Below are positions 61,668-64,000 of a DNA stretch of 64,000 bases, piece after piece. The translations under genes were made by a program, and so were the position numbers. This DNA is from Paracoccus zeaxanthinifaciens ATCC 21588 (GTDB lineage Bacteria > Pseudomonadota > Alphaproteobacteria > Rhodobacterales > Rhodobacteraceae). The stretch covers positions 186,001 to 250,000 of the forward strand of contig NZ_ATUJ01000001.1 in NCBI RefSeq assembly GCF_000420145.1. Reading direction: 5' to 3'. The stretch's first letter is position 1. Every line of letters begins with the position of its first letter. The notes beneath the pieces are model-generated. The model saw nothing but the letters and a program-made list of their open reading frames with translations, made no database searches and was not told the origin of the DNA.

Positions 61668-63748
61668 GCGCGGGTCTCCTTATTCAGTTCGGCAAGCGGC
61701 GATCCGATGGCCGCCATGCGGCACAAGAGCGGTGCGGGTTGCCAGAAATGGTCGTCGTCCTTGGAAAAGCGATGGATGTCGTCCAGGACCGATTTCACCC
61801 CGACCGTGTCGGCCCAGTGCATCGGCCCGCCCCGCCAGCGCGGGAAGCCGTAACCGTTGAGCATCACCACATCGACATCCAGCGGGCGCAGGGCGGTGCC
61901 GTCCTCGACCGTGCGGGCGGCCTCGTTGACCATCGCGGCCATGGTGCGGGCGACGATCTCGTCATCGGTGAAGTCGCGCGGCACGATGCCCAGATCGGCG
62001 CGGACCTGCGCCAGCAGGGGGGCCAGCTCGGGATCCTCCTGCGGGCCGTCATCGCCATAGATATAATAGCCGCGCCCCGTCTTGCGGCCCAGGCGGCCCA
62101 GCTCGTACAGCCTGTCGGCGAAGACCGGGACGCGGTCGCGCGGGTGACGGTCCGCAGCCTTGCGCTGCCGCGTCATGTAGCCGATATCCAGCCCCGCAAG
62201 GTCGCTGACCGCATAGGGCCCCATTGCGAAGCCGAAACCGGTCAGCGCGCGATCCACCTGATAGGGCGAGGCCCCGTCCAGCACCATCGCATCCACCGCC
62301 GCGCGGTAATGCGACAGGATGCGGTTGCCGATGAACCCGTCGCAGACCCCTGCCCTGACGGCGATCTTCTTCAGCCGCCGCGCCAGCGCGAAGCCGGTCG
62401 CGGTGACCTCGGGGGCGGTGCGGTCGGCCACGACCACCTCCAGCAGGCGCATCACATGCGCGGGCGAGAAGAAGTGCAGCCCGATCACGTCGCCCGGACG
62501 ACCGGTCGCCTGCGCGATGCGGTTCACGTCCAGATAGGAGGTGTTCGTCGCCAGCACGCAGCCGGGTTTGGCCACGCGGTCCAGTTCGGCGAAGACCTGC
62601 TCCTTGACCTCCATGGATTCGAAGACGGCCTCGATCACCATGTCGGCCTGCGACAGCGCGTCATAGGCCGTGTCGGTGCGGAAGGCGTCCGACAGGATCG
62701 CGTCGCGGCGTTCGGACTTCAGCTTGCCGCGCTTGACCGCGCCCTCCAGCAGCTTGGCGACGGTGGCGCGGGCCTTGTCGGCGGCCGCGTCGTCACGCTC
62801 GATCAGGGTCACGTCCAGCCCCGCGATCAACGAGGCGACCGCGATGCCCGCGCCCATCGTGCCGCCGCCGATCACGCCCAGCCGGTCCAGAGGGCGCGGA
62901 TCGACGCCCGCGATCTCGGGCAGGTGCCCGACCGCGCGTTCGGCGAAGAAGGCGTGGATCAGCGCCGCGCGCTGCGGGCTGTCCATCAGGTCCATGAAGG
63001 CGCGGCGTTCCAGTGCCATGCCGTCCGCGAAGGGCAGCGCCATCCCCTGCACCACCGTATCAACCGCGCGGGCCTGCGCGATCTGGCCGGGTACGCGGCG
63101 TGCAAGATCGGCCTTCATCGCCTCGGCCAGGTCCACGCCCTGTTCGGGGGCGGGCAGATCGCCGGTGCGGCGCGGGGCGTGGCCCGCCAGCTCCGCGGCC
63201 AGCGCCATCGCGGCATCGGTCAGGTCGCCATCGGCGATGCGGTCGATCAGGCCCAGATCCGCGGCCTCGGGGGCGGGCATCTGTCGGGCCGAGGTGATCA
63301 TCTTCAGCGCGGGCTCCAGCCCGATCAGGCGCGGCAGGCGTTGCGTGCCGCCCGCGCCCGGCAGCAGGCCGAGCGTCACCTCGGGCAGGCCCATCCGGGC
63401 CGAGGGCGCGGCCACGCGGGCATGGGCGCCCATCGCCAGTTCCAGCCCGCCGCCAAGCGCGGTGCCGTGGATCGCGGCGACGACCGGCTTCTCCAGCGCC
63501 TCGATCCGGGCGATCACGTCGGGCAGGAAGGGTTCGCGCGGCGGCTTGCCGAATTCCGAGATGTCGGCCCCCGCGACCCAGGTGCGGCCCGCCGCCAGCA
63601 GGACGCAGGCGCGCGCGCCGTCATCGGCGGCGAATTCGTCGGCGGCGCGGACCAGCCCGTCGCGCACGGCATGTGACAGGGCGTTCACGGGCGGGTTGTC
63701 GATGGTGATGACGCCGATCTCGCCCTCGCGGCGATAGGTGACGGTCAT
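61664..63748 (-). CDS. Bifunctional enoyl-CoA hydratase / 3-hydroxyacyl-CoA dehydrogenase (FadB/PimF-like)
   Basis: Carries the second and third steps of beta-oxidation in one chain of 694 residues. The crotonase domain covers residues 1-185 (VVAAIHGTALGGGLELAMGAHARVA near 94, LGLLPGAGGTQRLPRL near 127). The NAD-binding domain begins near 290 with LGVIGGGTMGAGIAVASLIAG, and the C-terminal dehydrogenase domains follow (FFSPAHVMRLLEVV, GFAMGPYAVSDLAGLDIGY). It is the first enzyme gene of the operon, 10 bases after the IclR regulator. Confidence 0.93.
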   Translation of the reverse strand: MTVTYRREGEIGVITIDNPPVNALSHAVRDGLVRAADEFAADDGARACVLLAAGRTWVAGADISEFGKPPREPFLPDVIARIEALEKPVVAAIHGTALGGGLELAMGAHARVAAPSARMGLPEVTLGLLPGAGGTQRLPRLIGLEPALKMITSARQMPAPEAADLGLIDRIADGDLTDAAMALAAELAGHAPRRTGDLPAPEQGVDLAEAMKADLARRVPGQIAQARAVDTVVQGMALPFADGMALERRAFMDLMDSPQRAALIHAFFAERAVGHLPEIAGVDPRPLDRLGVIGGGTMGAGIAVASLIAGLDVTLIERDDAAADKARATVAKLLEGAVKRGKLKSERRDAILSDAFRTDTAYDALSQADMVIEAVFESMEVKEQVFAELDRVAKPGCVLATNTSYLDVNRIAQATGRPGDVIGLHFFSPAHVMRLLEVVVADRTAPEVTATGFALARRLKKIAVRAGVCDGFIGNRILSHYRAAVDAMVLDGASPYQVDRALTGFGFAMGPYAVSDLAGLDIGYMTRQRKAADRHPRDRVPVFADRLYELGRLGRKTGRGYYIYGDDGPQEDPELAPLLAQVRADLGIVPRDFTDDEIVARTMAAMVNEAARTVEDGTALRPLDVDVVMLNGYGFPRWRGGPMHWADTVGVKSVLDDIHRFSKDDDHFWQPAPLLCRMAAIGSPLAELNKETRA

Positions 63749-63758
63749 GATGTCTCCT

Positions 63759-64000
63759 TCAATCGTTCGGGCTGCCGGGCCAGGCGGGATTGCCTTGCTG
63801 CCCGATCAGGATCTGCAGGCGGGCCACGGTCTGTTGCAGACGCGGGCCGACCTCGGAATGGATGCGGTCCAGCGGCAACACGTCGTCCAGCGCACCGCAG
63901 GAAAAGGCCACCGGCCCCGCCAGCCGCGACGACCGGAACGGCACCGACACGGCCGAGATATTGCGCGAGTAGCGCTGTTCCTTGCGCACGACGGTATAGC
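63759..64000 (-). CDS. IclR-family regulator, C-terminal part (5' end outside window)
   Basis: Only the last 80 residues are present, running to the stop at 63759. YTVVRKEQRYSRNISAVSVPFRSSRLAGPVAFSCGALDDVLP and the closing helix VGPRLQQTVARLQILIG are the end of an IclR effector-binding domain. The gene lies immediately upstream of the FadB-like gene in the same direction, so it is the likely regulator and probably the first gene of this catabolic operon. Confidence 0.8.
   Translation of the reverse strand, partial: YTVVRKEQRYSRNISAVSVPFRSSRLAGPVAFSCGALDDVLPLDRIHSEVGPRLQQTVARLQILIGQQGNPAWPGSPND

Overview
The window is one continuous stretch of high-GC chromosome from an alphaproteobacterium of the Rhodobacteraceae, most likely Paracoccus or a close relative. 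The gene set is typical of that family: the solitary GANTC methylase CcrM beside RNase HII, the cell-cycle regulator TrcR (DUF1013), DUF2794, DUF484, DUF721/DciA, COQ9 next to rpsU, a divergent lrp-ald pair, and a DUF1127 small protein. The call rests on gene content and protein resemblance, not on a 16S gene. There is no rRNA or tRNA gene, insertion sequence, prophage or CRISPR array that I can see.

Layout. 1-6,854: an MBL hydrolase (cut at the edge) and a DmdC-like acyl-CoA dehydrogenase, a Sua5-type tRNA-modification enzyme, glutamate dehydrogenase, a TetR regulator, two I78-type lipoproteins and DUF2794. 6,851-16,426: HrpB helicase, the YcjX-YcjF pair, a 19-unit MORN-repeat protein coupled to a GNAT enzyme, NAD synthetase, and an HNH nuclease gene broken by a one-base frameshift. 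16,431-27,545: MFS exporter, L,D-transpeptidase lipoprotein, Lys/Ala-rich protein, lytic transglycosylase, PriA, transaldolase-like enzyme, DUF484-XerC, MsrA and PrmA. 27,572-38,798: DUF1127 gene with a striking structured leader, RsmE/UbiA, an OmpA-family protein with a coiled-coil partner, aromatic aminotransferase, 3-mercaptopyruvate sulfurtransferase, SmpB, a K+ channel-like protein overlapping a P1 peptidase, an SH3/DUF1236 protein and GabD. 38,891-48,225: GlsB-like protein, TrcR, RNase T2, quinone oxidoreductase, COQ9, S21, an acidic secreted protein, Lrp/Ald, MscL, DsbA-like protein, DciA and MutY.

48,236-54,698: AlkB-type alkane hydroxylase, CcrM, RNase HII, AllA, a GT90 glycosyltransferase with an extra N-terminal domain, and an Fsr-like exporter. 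54,854-64,000: a GntR regulator and a tightly overlapping eight-gene operon (IclR regulator, FadB-like protein, thiolase, PimC-like and PimD-like acyl-CoA dehydrogenases, thioesterase, enoyl-CoA hydratase, acyl-CoA ligase). The operon looks like a complete activation and beta-oxidation module for a dicarboxylic or ring-derived acid.

Most of the window is conserved housekeeping DNA. The parts most worth a second look are the competing hairpins in front of the DUF1127 gene, the paired 12-bp direct repeats and GANTC site upstream of trcR, the GANTC pair upstream of ccrM, the frameshifted HNH gene, the GT90 fusion, and the pim-like operon.
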